The notes: generated by a model from the letters alone, not told the origin. A DNA stretch of 64,000 nt from Rhizomicrobium sp. (GCA_037200045.1 JBBCHM010000002.1:496001-560000), one strand, 5' to 3'. Shown: positions 37,806 through 46,542, numbered from the stretch's first letter. Made by a program: numbers and translations.

Positions 37806-37822
37806 CGAATGTCTCGCATTCG
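37806..37822. promoter_or_regulatory. Short inverted repeat between DUF1275 and AraC genes
   Basis: CGAATG-TCTCG-CATTCG, a 6-bp inverted repeat 22 bases after the DUF1275 stop and about 130 bases before the AraC start. It could be a weak terminator hairpin or an operator. There is no T-run after it. Confidence 0.3.
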
Positions 37823-37954
37823 TATACCTAAGCATGAGCGACAGCCCAGGCTCTTTCCAATAATTTTGGCCCGTCGGGATCGCCCATAGCGAACCCGGCA
37901 CGGCACGATCGAGCCGCGAACGCCCGCGGCGCGAGCAATTGGAGGAGAGCGACG

Positions 37955-38845
37955 ATGTGCGAGGCAATGGCCCTTCCCGGCGAGGCTTATTCGTTCGGCG
38001 GCGAGCTGCTCAAGAAGCAATCCGTCGATTGGACCGGCGGCGAGGCGCTGGTGTTCGATCGGCGCGGGCATGGCGAGCGCACCGATTTCCGCCAGCGGCT
38101 GAACCGGCACGCCATCGCCTTGCACGCGGCGGGCGCCAACACGCGGATGTCGGTGCGGCGCGACGGCGGCGCCCAGCAGACGACCGGCGGCTCGCTGGGC
38201 CAGGTGATGCTGCTGCCCGCCCATCACGCGATCGAAGGCTGGTCGGACTTCCCGGAGAATTTCCGCCATGTCGTCGTGCTGATCGAAACCGCGATGCTCG
38301 ACGAGATGATCGACGACGAGAAGCCGCGCGGCCGCGTCGCGCTCTGCTATCGCCACGACCTCGGCGACGGCGCGATCGCCGGCCGCCTGCACGAATTGCA
38401 GGCCGAGCTCGACCATCCGGGCCTGATGGGGCGGCTCTATGTCGAGAGCCTGTGCTGCGAGATCGCGGTCAGGACCGCGCGGGCCCAGGCCGGCGCGCCG
38501 CCGGCCGCCGTCGCGCGCGGCGGGCTGACGCCCAAGCGCCTGCGCCTGGTCAAGGACTATATCGAGGCGAATCTGGTGAACGAGATCACGCTGTCCGATC
38601 TGGCGGGCATCGCCGGCGTCAGCTACGCGCATTTCTGCCGGGCGTTCCACGCCTCGATGGGCATGGCCTCGCATCAATACATCCTGCGCCGGCGCATCGA
38701 GCTGGCCAAGGACCTGCTGGCGACGAGCAAGCTGCCGATCGCCGAGATCGCGCCGACTGTCGGCTTCGGCGACCAGAGCCACCTGACGAAGCACTTCCGC
38801 CGCATCGTCGGCACGACGCCGCGGCAGTTCCGCAACGCGGCGTAG
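37955..38845 (+). CDS. AraC-family transcriptional regulator
   Basis: A 296-residue regulator. The N-terminal 180 residues form a sensor domain without a recognised ligand motif. The C-terminal AraC domain holds two helix-turn-helix units: EITLSDLAGIAGVSYAHFCR (about 207-226) and the second around LPIAEIAPTVGFGDQSHLTK (about 255-274), ending in the conserved GTTPRQFR. The start has a strong GGAGGAG site 9 bases upstream. Sensor regions of this type occur in regulators of fatty or aromatic compound use. The target is unknown; the preceding DUF1275 gene is a candidate neighbour. Confidence 0.88.
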   Translation: MCEAMALPGEAYSFGGELLKKQSVDWTGGEALVFDRRGHGERTDFRQRLNRHAIALHAAGANTRMSVRRDGGAQQTTGGSLGQVMLLPAHHAIEGWSDFPENFRHVVVLIETAMLDEMIDDEKPRGRVALCYRHDLGDGAIAGRLHELQAELDHPGLMGRLYVESLCCEIAVRTARAQAGAPPAAVARGGLTPKRLRLVKDYIEANLVNEITLSDLAGIAGVSYAHFCRAFHASMGMASHQYILRRRIELAKDLLATSKLPIAEIAPTVGFGDQSHLTKHFRRIVGTTPRQFRNAA

Positions 38846-38854
38846 GGGCCAAAT

Positions 38855-38936
38855 GTCGTCATTGCCCGGCTTGTCCGGGCAATCCATTTTTTCCTGGGGA
38901 CAAAAATGGATCGCCCGCATGAAGCGGGCGATGACG
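38855..38936. repeat. Family B intergenic palindromic repeat, copy B3 (reverse orientation)
   Basis: Left hairpin ATTGCCCGGCTTGTCCGGGC, right hairpin ATCGCCCGCATGAAGCGGGC, that is, the reverse complement order of B1 and B2. It lies between convergent genes (AraC regulator and pntB). Confidence 0.9.
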
Positions 38937-38995
38937 GGTTTGGATGATTCAATGCAAGCCGAATGCGCGCCGTTCCAGAACGTCCCCCCGCCGGA

Positions 38996-40393
38996 TCACC
39001 CCAGCGCCTTGACGATCTCTTCGGTCATCTTCTTGGCGTCGCCGAACAGCATCATCGTGTTGTCGCGGAAGAACAGCTCGTTCTCCACCCCGGCATAGCC
39101 CGAACCCATACCGCGCTTGACGAACAACACCGTCTTGGCCTTTTCCACGTCCAGGATCGGCATGCCGTAGATCGGCGATTTGGGATCGGTCTTGGCCGCC
39201 GGATTGGTCACGTCGTTGGCGCCGATGACATAGGCCACGTCGGTGTTGGCGAACTGGCTGTTGATGTCCTCGAGCTCGAACACCTCGTCGTAAGGAACAT
39301 TGGCTTCCGCCAGCAGCACGTTCATGTGCCCCGGCATGCGCCCCGCCACCGGATGGATGGCGTAGGAGACCTTGACGCCTTCCTTCTTCAGGATGTCGGC
39401 CATCTCGCGCACCGCGTGCTGCGCCTGCGCCACCGCCATGCCGTAGCCCGGCACGATGATCACGCTGCCGGCGTTCTTCATGATGAAGGCGGCGTCGTCG
39501 GCCGAGCCCTGTTTCACCGGCCGGGTCTCGACATGCCCGGCGGCGCCGGCGGCTTCGCCGCCGAAGCCGCCCAGGATCACCGAGATGAAGCTGCGGTTCA
39601 TCCCCTTGCACATGATGTAGGACAGGATCGCGCCCGACGAGCCGACGAGGGCGCCGGTGATGATCAGCGCGGTGTTCTCCAGCGTGAAGCCCATCGCCGC
39701 CGCCGCCCAGCCGGAATAGGAATTGAGCATCGAGACCACGACCGGCATGTCGGCGCCGCCGATCGGGATGATGAGCGTGATGCCGAACACGAAGCTCAGG
39801 ACCGCGATCGCCCAGAACGCCCAGACCGGCTGCTGCATCACCAGCACGACGATCAGCGCCACGATGCCGAGCGCGATCAGGATGTTGATCAGGTGCCGCC
39901 CGGGCAAAAGGATCGAGGCGCCCGACATGTTGCCGTTCAGCTTGGCGAAGGCGATCAGCGACCCGGCGAAGGTGATGGCGCCGATGGCGACGCCGAGGCT
40001 CATCTCGATCAGGCTCTGGGTGCGGATCGCGCCTTCGCCGCCGATGCCGAAGGTCTCGGGCGAATAGAACGCGGCCGCGGCCACCAGAACCGCGGCGAGG
40101 CCGACGAGGGAATGGAACGCCGCGACGAGCTGCGGCATCGCCGTCATCGCGATGCGCCGCGCGATCACCGCCCCGATGCCGCCGCCGATCGCGACGCCGG
40201 CGACGATCAGGCCCCAGGTCAGCCCGTCCACGACCTCGCTGACCCACAGCGTGGTGGCGACGGCGATCGCCATGCCGATCATGCCGTTGCGGTTGCCCGC
40301 GCGGCTCGAGGCGGGCGAAGACAGTCCCTTCAGCGCCAGGATGAACAGCACGCCCGCGATCAGATAGGCGATGGCGGCAAGATCGGCTTTCAT
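38996..40393 (-). CDS. pntB: NAD(P) transhydrogenase subunit beta
   Basis: A 465-residue subunit. The first 270 residues hold about eight or nine membrane helices forming part of the proton channel, with the IGIVALIVVLVMQQPVW-type stretches. The C-terminal third is the NADP(H)-binding domain III: VIIVPGYGMAVAQAQHAV (about 312-329), AIHPVAGRMPGHMNVLLAEA, and the terminal KRGMGSGYAGVENELFF. With PntA it couples proton entry to hydride transfer from NADH to NADP+. Its ATG overlaps the stop of the extra membrane gene upstream (ATGA), the last step of a tightly coupled operon. Confidence 0.95.
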   Translation of the reverse strand: MKADLAAIAYLIAGVLFILALKGLSSPASSRAGNRNGMIGMAIAVATTLWVSEVVDGLTWGLIVAGVAIGGGIGAVIARRIAMTAMPQLVAAFHSLVGLAAVLVAAAAFYSPETFGIGGEGAIRTQSLIEMSLGVAIGAITFAGSLIAFAKLNGNMSGASILLPGRHLINILIALGIVALIVVLVMQQPVWAFWAIAVLSFVFGITLIIPIGGADMPVVVSMLNSYSGWAAAAMGFTLENTALIITGALVGSSGAILSYIMCKGMNRSFISVILGGFGGEAAGAAGHVETRPVKQGSADDAAFIMKNAGSVIIVPGYGMAVAQAQHAVREMADILKKEGVKVSYAIHPVAGRMPGHMNVLLAEANVPYDEVFELEDINSQFANTDVAYVIGANDVTNPAAKTDPKSPIYGMPILDVEKAKTVLFVKRGMGSGYAGVENELFFRDNTMMLFGDAKKMTEEIVKALG

Positions 40394-40770
40394 CGGACCA
40401 TCCTCGCCATGATGTGGCGCGTCAGAATGACGGCGCCCGCCAGCGCATAGAGCGCGAGCGCGGCCAGATTCATCGTCGTCAGGACGCGGTCATGCGTCCT
40501 GGTCAGATCCTGTAGAGCGAAAAAGATGCCAATCCAGACATTCGAAAATGTCCCGGGCGGACGTGCCAGAACGCGATCGAGCGTGACGGCGCTGAACGCG
40601 AAGACCAGCCCCGACATCGCCATCGTCAGCCAATCGTCGATCTCGAGCCCGTATATCACGACCGGGCTGGAGCCGGGCTTCACGAAGAAGATGACCGCGA
40701 AGAGCAGAGTCAGCAGCGCCGCCAAGGCGATCTGCACCAGCAACTCGGACTGTGTCCTGCTCAGCTTCAT
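40390..40770 (-). CDS. Unknown membrane protein inside the transhydrogenase operon
   Basis: A 126-residue protein with probably three or four membrane helices (about residues 12-29, 46-64, 75-90 and 103-122); not recognised. It begins [20 protein letters not shown]. Its ATG overlaps the pntAb stop and its own stop overlaps the pntB start (both ATGA), so it is co-translated between two subunits of one enzyme complex. A gene at this place is not part of the usual pntAa-pntAb-pntB set. It could be a small accessory or regulatory subunit, or a passenger gene. Composition matches its neighbours, so recent transfer is not indicated. Confidence 0.8.
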   Translation of the reverse strand: MKLSRTQSELLVQIALAALLTLLFAVIFFVKPGSSPVVIYGLEIDDWLTMAMSGLVFAFSAVTLDRVLARPPGTFSNVWIGIFFALQDLTRTHDRVLTTMNLAALALYALAGAVILTRHIMARMVR

Positions 40771-41072
40771 TTCTCTTTCTTCTTGTACATCGCGAGCATG
40801 CGCGCGGTGACGAGGAAGCCGCCGAAGATATTGACGCTGGCCAGGATCAGGGCGCCGAACCCGAGGCCTTTCGATATCCATGAGCCGGAATTGAGCACCG
40901 GCACCGCGACCGCGATCAGTGCGCCGACCACGATCACCGAGGAGATCGCGTTGGTCACCGCCATCAGCGGCGTGTGCAGCGCCGGCGTCACGCCCCACAC
41001 CACGAAATAGCCGACGAAGATCGCCAGCACGAAGATCGTCAGCCTAAAGACGATGGGATCGACCAGTTCCAT
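40767..41072 (-). CDS. pntAB: NAD(P) transhydrogenase subunit alpha part 2
   Basis: A 101-residue membrane subunit corresponding to the C-terminal membrane part of PntA in species with a one-piece alpha subunit. Three or four helices are visible, with the family motif [20 protein letters not shown] (about residues 23-42) and [18 protein letters not shown] at the end. It forms part of the proton channel with PntB. It starts two bases after the pntAA stop, and its stop overlaps the following unknown gene, showing translational coupling along the operon. Confidence 0.95.
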   Translation of the reverse strand: MELVDPIVFRLTIFVLAIFVGYFVVWGVTPALHTPLMAVTNAISSVIVVGALIAVAVPVLNSGSWISKGLGFGALILASVNIFGGFLVTARMLAMYKKKEK

Positions 41073-41074
41073 GG

Positions 41075-42205
41075 CTAGCCCTTCAAGCTCGGATGCACGA
41101 CCGCGCCGCCGCGCGTCAGGCCGGCGCCCTTGACGATCTCGTCGTCCCAGTTCAGCGCCAGCGCGCCGGTCTTCTTGTCCACGATCAGCGAGACGAAGTT
41201 GAACAGGTTGCGCGCGTAAAGCGACGACGCATCCACCGCCAGCCGCCCCGGCAGATTGGTGTAGCCCATGATCGTGACGCCATGGATCTCATAGACTTCG
41301 TTGGCCTTGGTCAGGGGCGTGTTGCCGCCCTGCTCCGCCGCCAGGTCGACGATCACCGAGCCGGGCTTCATCGTCTTGATCATGTCCTCGGTCACCAGCA
41401 CCGGCGCCTTGCGGCCCGGGATCAGCGCGGTGGTGATCACGATGTCCTGCTTCTTGATGGTCTCGGCGATCAGCGCGGCCTGCTTGACCTGGTATTCGGG
41501 CGACATCGGCTTGGCGTAGCCGGTGGCCGTCTGCGCGTTCTTGAATTCCTCGTCTATCACGGCGACGAAGGTCGCACCCAGCGACTGCACCTGTTCCTGG
41601 GTCGCCGGCCGCACATCGGTCGCCGACACGATGGCGCCGAGCCGGCGCGCCGTCGCGATGGCCTGCAGGCCCGCGACGCCGACGCCCATCACCAGCACCC
41701 GCGCCGGCGCGATGGTGCCCGCCGCCGTCATCATCATCGGCATCGCCCGGCCGAAGGTCGCCGCCGCGTCGATCACCGCCTTGTAGCCGGCCAGATTGGC
41801 CTGGGACGACAGCACATCCATCGACTGCGCGCGGGAAATGCGCGGCAGCAATTCCATCGCGAAGGCGTCGACGCCCTGCGCCGCCAGCTTTGCCGGCGTG
41901 TCCTTATCCGTATACGGAGCAAGAAGCGCGGCCAGCACCGCGCCCTTCTTGATCAGGGCGATCTCGCTTGCATCGGGCGCCCGCACGGACAGGACGATAT
42001 CGGCGCCCGCAAGCACCGCCGCCGCGTCCGCCGCGATGCTCGCGCCCGCCGCCTGGAAATCGGCGTCCGACACCCGCGCCGCGGCGCCGGCGCCCGCCTC
42101 CACCGCCACGTCCAGGCCGAGGCCCTTGAACTTCTTGACCGTGTCGGGCGAGGCCGCGACGCGCGTCTCGCCGTCGCGACGTTCCTTGAGGACGGCGAGT
42201 TTCAT
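41075..42205 (-). CDS. pntAA: NAD(P) transhydrogenase subunit alpha part 1
   Basis: A 376-residue soluble NAD(H)-binding subunit (domain I), related to alanine dehydrogenase. Motifs are [20 protein letters not shown] (about 6-25), [20 protein letters not shown] (about 127-146), the NAD-binding [21 protein letters not shown] (here only partly quoted region, about 170-190), and the mobile loop ending near [11 protein letters not shown]. It takes hydride from NADH and passes it to domain III of PntB. It lacks membrane segments, as expected for the split alpha form of alphaproteobacteria. It starts 13 bp after the stop of the small cytochrome oxidase gene, so both probably share one transcript. 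Confidence 0.95.
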   Translation of the reverse strand: MKLAVLKERRDGETRVAASPDTVKKFKGLGLDVAVEAGAGAAARVSDADFQAAGASIAADAAAVLAGADIVLSVRAPDASEIALIKKGAVLAALLAPYTDKDTPAKLAAQGVDAFAMELLPRISRAQSMDVLSSQANLAGYKAVIDAAATFGRAMPMMMTAAGTIAPARVLVMGVGVAGLQAIATARRLGAIVSATDVRPATQEQVQSLGATFVAVIDEEFKNAQTATGYAKPMSPEYQVKQAALIAETIKKQDIVITTALIPGRKAPVLVTEDMIKTMKPGSVIVDLAAEQGGNTPLTKANEVYEIHGVTIMGYTNLPGRLAVDASSLYARNLFNFVSLIVDKKTGALALNWDDEIVKGAGLTRGGAVVHPSLKG

Positions 42206-42218
42206 CGTGTTGCCGGCG

Positions 42219-42380
42219 TCAGCCGTGGGTCCGGAACAGGGCCAGGAACACCATGATGGCCACGACGCCGATGACCGACCATTTCACGAACACCGTGAAG
42301 CCGGCCCAGGTCTTGACCTGGGAGGTGATGTCCATCGAACCGGGTGTGTAATCGCCGTGAGAATCGCCGTGCGCGGCCAT
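42219..42380 (-). CDS. aa3-type cytochrome c oxidase subunit IV (bacterial, small)
   Basis: A 53-residue frame starting MAAHGDSHGDYTPGSMDITS and ending with one membrane helix (about 28-50) and FRTHG. The Tyr-x-x-Gly-x-Met-Asp-Ile segment, QVKTWAGF and single C-terminal helix are the pattern of the small subunit IV of alphaproteobacterial aa3 oxidases, which packs against the catalytic core without cofactors. It lies 13 bp before pntAA in the same direction; I recall the same neighbour in other alphaproteobacteria. The ATG is preceded by GGGG at 7 bases. No other oxidase genes are present. Confidence 0.85.
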   Translation of the reverse strand: MAAHGDSHGDYTPGSMDITSQVKTWAGFTVFVKWSVIGVVAIMVFLALFRTHG

Positions 42381-42394
42381 GCGGTACCCCATCA

Positions 42395-42412
42395 GCGCAA
42401 CGTTCGTTGCGC
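42395..42412. promoter_or_regulatory. 18-bp palindrome upstream of the cox IV-pnt operon
   Basis: GCGCAACG-TT-CGTTGCGC, perfect 8-bp arms, centred 23 bases upstream of the cox IV start codon. It could be an operator, or a hairpin in the leader close to the ribosome site. No regulator is assigned. Confidence 0.5.
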
Positions 42413-42554
42413 GCCAATCAAAGCTTTCGAACCGGCGGGACTATAGCAATTGCGCCTTGAGGGGCAACCCGCGCGGTGCGGTCGCCTTCGACGATTTTTG
42501 GACGGTTCGCTCGCCGAATCGTCCCCGGCCGTCGCGGACGGTTCGGCGCCGTCG

Positions 42555-43577
42555 TCAAACGGTCTTGCGCGTCGCGGTGGAGTGCTCCCAGTCGGCCAGA
42601 AGGGCCCGGAGCGCCGCCACCAGCGCCAGCGGCTGGTCGAGCATGATGTGGTGCTGCGCCTGGGGGATCTCGACCACCGGCGCCTGGCGGCCGAGCAGGT
42701 TGAACATGTATTCCCCGATCGAGGGCGGCAGCAGCACGGAATGCTCGCCGCGGAACACCGCGATGCGGCAGCGCGTCGCCTTCAGCCGCTCGGCCATGTC
42801 GCCGATGGAGAAGCGCTGCCAGATCGCCGGGTCGAATTTCCAGGTGAAGCCGGTGCCGCCGCCCGGCGCCGGCACCTCCTTCAGCGAGTGCCGCGCCACA
42901 TGGTCGACGAGGTAGAGGTTCTCGCAGATTTGCGGCGGCATCAGGCGGAACCGCGCCATCGCTGTCGCCAGCGTGGGATAGATATTGTGCGGCCGCGCCG
43001 GGCGGTCGGGCGGCCCGCCGGGCCGGTCCGGCGGATTGACCGGCGAATCGACGATCACCACGCCGGCCAGCCGCTCGCCATAGAGCCCGCCGGTCAGCAT
43101 GGTGACGAAGCCGCCGAAACTGTGCGCGACGATCACCGGCGGCTCGTCCAGCTTGAACATGCCGGCGTCCTCGCAGACCGCGATCTGCTCGCGCGCGAAC
43201 ACCTCCATGGCATAGCCGCCCGGGCGCCAGTCGCTGTCGCCCATGCCGGAAAGGTCCATGGCGGCGACGTTGTAGTCGCGGGCGAGGAAGGGGGCGATGA
43301 AGTCCCACCAATGGGCATGCGCCGCGTTGCCGTGCACCAGCAAAAGGCCGGGCCGGTGGGCATCGCCCCAGCGCGAATAGTGGATCCGGGCGCCGGCCAC
43401 TTCGATGAAGCGGCTTTCCGGCGTCACCGCCACCGCCTCCGCGAACCATTTGGGCGCCGGCGGCGGCGCGCCGTCGAAGCCGGCGAGCGGCCCCTGCGTC
43501 GCCGAAACGGAGAACATCCGCTGTTCGGCCTCGGCCGTCAGGCCGGGCAAGGGCGGCAGGCTGGGCGTATCGCTCAT
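42555..43577 (-). CDS. Alpha/beta hydrolase
   Basis: A 340-residue alpha/beta-hydrolase fold protein. The oxyanion HGNAAHAHWW lies at about 82-91, the nucleophile in VIVAHSFGGFVTML (about 149-162), an acidic residue near VFRGEHSVLLPP, and the final His in IPQAQHHIMLDQPLA (about 301-315). A lid-like region rich in Pro/Gly/Arg (about 180-200) covers the site. The substrate is unknown. Its ATG overlaps the stop of the upstream thioesterase gene (ATGA), so the two form a coupled pair, possibly acting on the same acyl or ester compounds. Confidence 0.88.
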   Translation of the reverse strand: MSDTPSLPPLPGLTAEAEQRMFSVSATQGPLAGFDGAPPPAPKWFAEAVAVTPESRFIEVAGARIHYSRWGDAHRPGLLLVHGNAAHAHWWDFIAPFLARDYNVAAMDLSGMGDSDWRPGGYAMEVFAREQIAVCEDAGMFKLDEPPVIVAHSFGGFVTMLTGGLYGERLAGVVIVDSPVNPPDRPGGPPDRPARPHNIYPTLATAMARFRLMPPQICENLYLVDHVARHSLKEVPAPGGGTGFTWKFDPAIWQRFSIGDMAERLKATRCRIAVFRGEHSVLLPPSIGEYMFNLLGRQAPVVEIPQAQHHIMLDQPLALVAALRALLADWEHSTATRKTV

Positions 43578-44038
43578 GGCTTATGCCCTGAAGATTGGGG
43601 CTCCGCGCGCGGGCCCATCACCTTGAACACGCCGGTGCCGGTCATGATGGTGCGCGGTCCGCTCCAGATGCGGCCCTTGACGGTATAGAAGCCGTCCTCG
43701 TCGCCGACCAATTCGCTCGTCCCCTCGACCCACTCGCCGAGTTTCGCGGCGGCGACGAAATCGGTCGTCATCCGCGCCGTCACCCAGTAATGCGAGCGGC
43801 TGTTGGAGATGGAATGGCCCCACACCATGTCGGCGAAGGCCATCAGCATGCCGCCATGGCAATTGCCCATGCCGTTGACGTGGTGCTCGCCGACCTGGAA
43901 GGCGCGGACGAAGCCGCCGTCCGGCGTGGCTTTCTCGTAGAACGGCCCGACCTGGCGGCCGAAGCCGCGCGACCAGTTCATCGGCGCGAAGCCGGCCGGG
44001 ATCTGGGTGGTCTCGGATTCGAAGAGGTCGTCGCTCAT
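43574..44038 (-). CDS. PaaI-like hotdog-fold thioesterase
   Basis: A 154-residue protein with one hotdog domain. The characteristic helix and active-site region reads NGMGNCHGGMLMAFADMVWG (about residues 56-75), followed by WVTARMTTDFVAAAKLGEWV and the closing strands FYTVKGRIWSG. Such enzymes hydrolyse acyl-CoA thioesters. ATG 44038 is chosen; an in-frame TTG at 44047 would add three residues. It is translationally coupled to the alpha/beta hydrolase downstream. A family C repeat lies upstream. Confidence 0.85.
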   Translation of the reverse strand: MSDDLFESETTQIPAGFAPMNWSRGFGRQVGPFYEKATPDGGFVRAFQVGEHHVNGMGNCHGGMLMAFADMVWGHSISNSRSHYWVTARMTTDFVAAAKLGEWVEGTSELVGDEDGFYTVKGRIWSGPRTIMTGTGVFKVMGPRAEPQSSGHKP

Positions 44039-44100
44039 ATCGGACAATCTGGCATGGAATCGACAATCCCGTCATGGGTGCCTGCGCGAAGCGCATTTTG

Positions 44101-44170
44101 TCTCACGCGGAGCCGCGGAGCACGTGGAGGTTCGCGAAGACCTCCGCGTGCTCCGCGGCTCCGCGTGAGT
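44101..44170. repeat. Family C intergenic palindromic repeat, copy C3
   Basis: TCTCACGCGGAGCCGCGGAG with CACGTGGAGG on the left and CCTCCGCGTGCTCCGCGGC with TCCGCGTGAG on the right, spacer about 10 bases. The arms carry paired changes relative to C1 (GAGAACG becomes GAGCACG, with a matching CGTGCTC), so the stem is kept. Confidence 0.92.
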
Positions 44171-44195
44171 CCCTGGCGCGCGAAGGCGCGCCGCG

Positions 44196-45230
44196 TCACC
44201 CGAGCCATTCGATCCACGTCCCGTGCGGGTGGCAACTTGCCAGTCGGGTCTCCTCGCGCACGCCGTCGGCATAGCGGATCGCCGACAGGAGATAGAGCAT
44301 GCCGTCGAATTCGAACGACAGCCGCCACACCGGCCGGCGCAGGCCGGCGATCACCAGCATGCTCTCCAGCACCTCGCGCATCTCCCGGCTGAACTGATAG
44401 ACCGCGATGGTGTGATAGACGACCGGCGTCGCCTCGCGCGGCACGCGGGCGAGCGCGTCCGGCAGCAGCGCCAGCGCATCGCCGGCGAGGATCGGCGGCG
44501 TCTCGGCGCGGAACAGATCGATGGCGCGATCCAGCCGCGCCAATCGCGACACCTGGTCCGGCCAGATCAGGGCGCGCAGCCAGTCGCGGTCCTCCGGCTT
44601 CGCGAGATCGACGGGATGGAGCTCCAGCCCGACCCGGCCGGCGACGCGCGGCGCGGGTCCGGCCGGCGGCACGCGCTCGCCGCGCAACGCGCAATCGATC
44701 ACCAGCGGCGCGTCCGCATTCACCGCCGCCACGACTTGGCCATCCCGCGTGTAGCGCACGCCATAGCGGTCCCAGATGAGGTTGAGCCCCGCGCTCGGGC
44801 CGATCTCGATCGGCGACAGCGGCGCATCGGTCCGCGCCGCGATGGCGCGAAAGCCGGGATGCAACAGCGCGCTGCGCCCGACCTCGTTGGTGTTCGTCAC
44901 CCGCGTCGCGATCAGCGTCTCGATTTCGCCCAGATGCGTCCGCACGAAGTCGCGGAAGTCCGGCATCGGATCCTCGGCCTCGGCCGAGACCGCGCCGCCC
45001 GCCGTCGGATAGAACCGCGTCAACGGATGCGTCGCCCCGCGCAGGATCAGGAAATGCACCGCGCCCAGGATCAGGTTCGCGTGCGGCTGCCCCGGCCTGG
45101 CGCGCGCCGCCAGCGCCTTCAGCGCGTCGTCCGCGCCGATGCCGGCGGCCAGCCGCGCATAGAGCGCGCTGCCGGTGCGCTTCGCGTCCTCCGCGAAGAA
45201 TTTCCAATAGTCGACCGCCTCGCCGATGAT
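44196..45230 (-). CDS. DUF2332 protein, start codon not canonical
   Basis: A DUF2332-type protein. The conserved core contains HFLILRGATHPLTRFYPTAG, the signature SAGLNLIWDRYG, GLELHPVDLAKPEDRDWLRA, VYHTIAVYQFSREMREV and a C-terminal HPHGTWIEWL. The first usual start in frame is a GTG at 45059, but coding sequence that fits the family N-terminus (VDYWKFFAEDAKRTGSALYA and beyond) continues upstream for about 57 codons. No ATG, GTG or TTG exists in that stretch. A GGAGGGTGAG site sits just before ATC-ATC at 45230-45225, so an ATC start is proposed. The GTG form (287 residues) cannot be excluded. It lies 1 base after the retropepsin-like gene. Function unknown. Confidence 0.72.
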   Translation of the reverse strand: MIGEAVDYWKFFAEDAKRTGSALYARLAAGIGADDALKALAARARPGQPHANLILGAVHFLILRGATHPLTRFYPTAGGAVSAEAEDPMPDFRDFVRTHLGEIETLIATRVTNTNEVGRSALLHPGFRAIAARTDAPLSPIEIGPSAGLNLIWDRYGVRYTRDGQVVAAVNADAPLVIDCALRGERVPPAGPAPRVAGRVGLELHPVDLAKPEDRDWLRALIWPDQVSRLARLDRAIDLFRAETPPILAGDALALLPDALARVPREATPVVYHTIAVYQFSREMREVLESMLVIAGLRRPVWRLSFEFDGMLYLLSAIRYADGVREETRLASCHPHGTWIEWLG

Positions 45231-45231
45231 C

Positions 45232-46413
45232 TCACCCTCCCGGCAGCAGATCGCGCAGGCGCAGCGTCGCCTGCCCGGCGCGGCCGCCGCGCAGATAGTC
45301 GATCAGCACCGGCTCGTTATAGCCGGGATCGCGCAGCTTCTCACGGATCGCGAACAGATCGAGCGTCTCGACCTTGCTGCGGTCGATCTCGGTGACGATA
45401 TCGCCGGTTCGCAGCCCCGCGATGTCGGCCGGCCCGCCGGCGATGACGTCGAGCGCCGCGAACTGCGCGCCGTGCCGGCCGAGCCACAGCCCGGCGCGGT
45501 CGAAACGGTCGGGCTCGGATTTCAGCGGCACCAGAAGCAGGCGGCCGTGCGGATAGTCGATGATCGTGCGGAAATGCCGGAGCAGGCCGGTGCCGATGCC
45601 GCCCGCGATCTTGGGATCGGTGAAACCGCCCGATGTCTGCAGCGACAGCCGCGCCACGAGGGCTTTCGCGCTCGCCTTGCCGAAACCGAATTGCGGCACG
45701 CGCACCACGATGCCCTTGACGGGTCCGCCGGCCCCATAGCCGGTCAGCGCCTCGACGCCGGGGCCGAGCTTGTCGTCGAGCTGATGCGCCCGCCAGAACG
45801 GACCGAACAGCGTCAGCGAGAAGGGCTCGCCGGTATCGACGACGAACCGGCCGCGCACGCCGGCGACGGTGGCGCGCACCGCCGGCGCGGCGCCGGCGGC
45901 GAAGGGGATCGCGATGGCGCCAGCGGGGCCGCGATAATCCTTCGGCTCGATCAGCCTCAGGCGCCGCCGCGCGAAATCGATGTCGACGACATAGCGGCGC
46001 AACACCGCCTGCCCGACGATGCCGTCGAACCGCTGAAAGCCGTCGACATCGTTCGGCGCCGCGAAGGATTGCGCGAGCGCCGGCAGGTTGCGCAGTTCGG
46101 CCCGCCCGATGCGCAGCGACGCGACATGCGTCCTGAAGACGACAGCCCGGCCGGCGCCGGCCACGCGCCCATCGGCCCTGGCGCCAATCTCCTCCATCAC
46201 CGCGAGCGACACGCCGCCGGTGTCGGTGCTCGTGTCGAGCAGCAGCGCATAGGGTCCGCGCCCATTCAGCATCGCCGGCACGAAGACGCGGTTGTCGATC
46301 AGCGCGAAGCGCACATCGGCGGCGACCGTCTCGGCGCGCGCCGGCGCGAGCGCGAGGCCGAGCAGCGCCAAGCCCGCAATCCACCGCTTTACCGCCGCCG
46401 CGTCCAGGGTCAT
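45232..46413 (-). CDS. Exported retropepsin-like aspartyl protease with PDZ domain
   Basis: A 393-residue protein with a signal peptide (residues 1-27, ending PARAE). Two retropepsin-like repeats follow, with LLLDTSTDTGG (about 58-68) and RFVVDTGEPFSLTLFG (about 189-204); each provides a candidate catalytic Asp. The C-terminal PDZ domain is about 300-385 (GLRTGDIVTEIDRSKVETLD). The first motif reads DTS where DTG is usual. It would act in the periplasm; the target is unknown. The DUF2332 frame begins right after its stop, suggesting a shared transcript. Confidence 0.82.
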   Translation of the reverse strand: MTLDAAAVKRWIAGLALLGLALAPARAETVAADVRFALIDNRVFVPAMLNGRGPYALLLDTSTDTGGVSLAVMEEIGARADGRVAGAGRAVVFRTHVASLRIGRAELRNLPALAQSFAAPNDVDGFQRFDGIVGQAVLRRYVVDIDFARRRLRLIEPKDYRGPAGAIAIPFAAGAAPAVRATVAGVRGRFVVDTGEPFSLTLFGPFWRAHQLDDKLGPGVEALTGYGAGGPVKGIVVRVPQFGFGKASAKALVARLSLQTSGGFTDPKIAGGIGTGLLRHFRTIIDYPHGRLLLVPLKSEPDRFDRAGLWLGRHGAQFAALDVIAGGPADIAGLRTGDIVTEIDRSKVETLDLFAIREKLRDPGYNEPVLIDYLRGGRAGQATLRLRDLLPGG

Positions 46414-46542
46414 CGCGATCTTTACCGTTCCTTCACCACGTTACGGGCGCAATCCGGGGAAAGCCTCATTCGGCGCGCCTAAACGTGCCGTTTACCCCTC
46501 TCCGCCACAATGGCGGCTGTTCCGTTTCGAGGCACTCCTTTC

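Noticed and set aside
43574..44047. TTG start at 44047 for the thioesterase
   Set aside because: The ATG at 44038 gives a full hotdog domain, and neither start has a better ribosome site, so the ATG is preferred.
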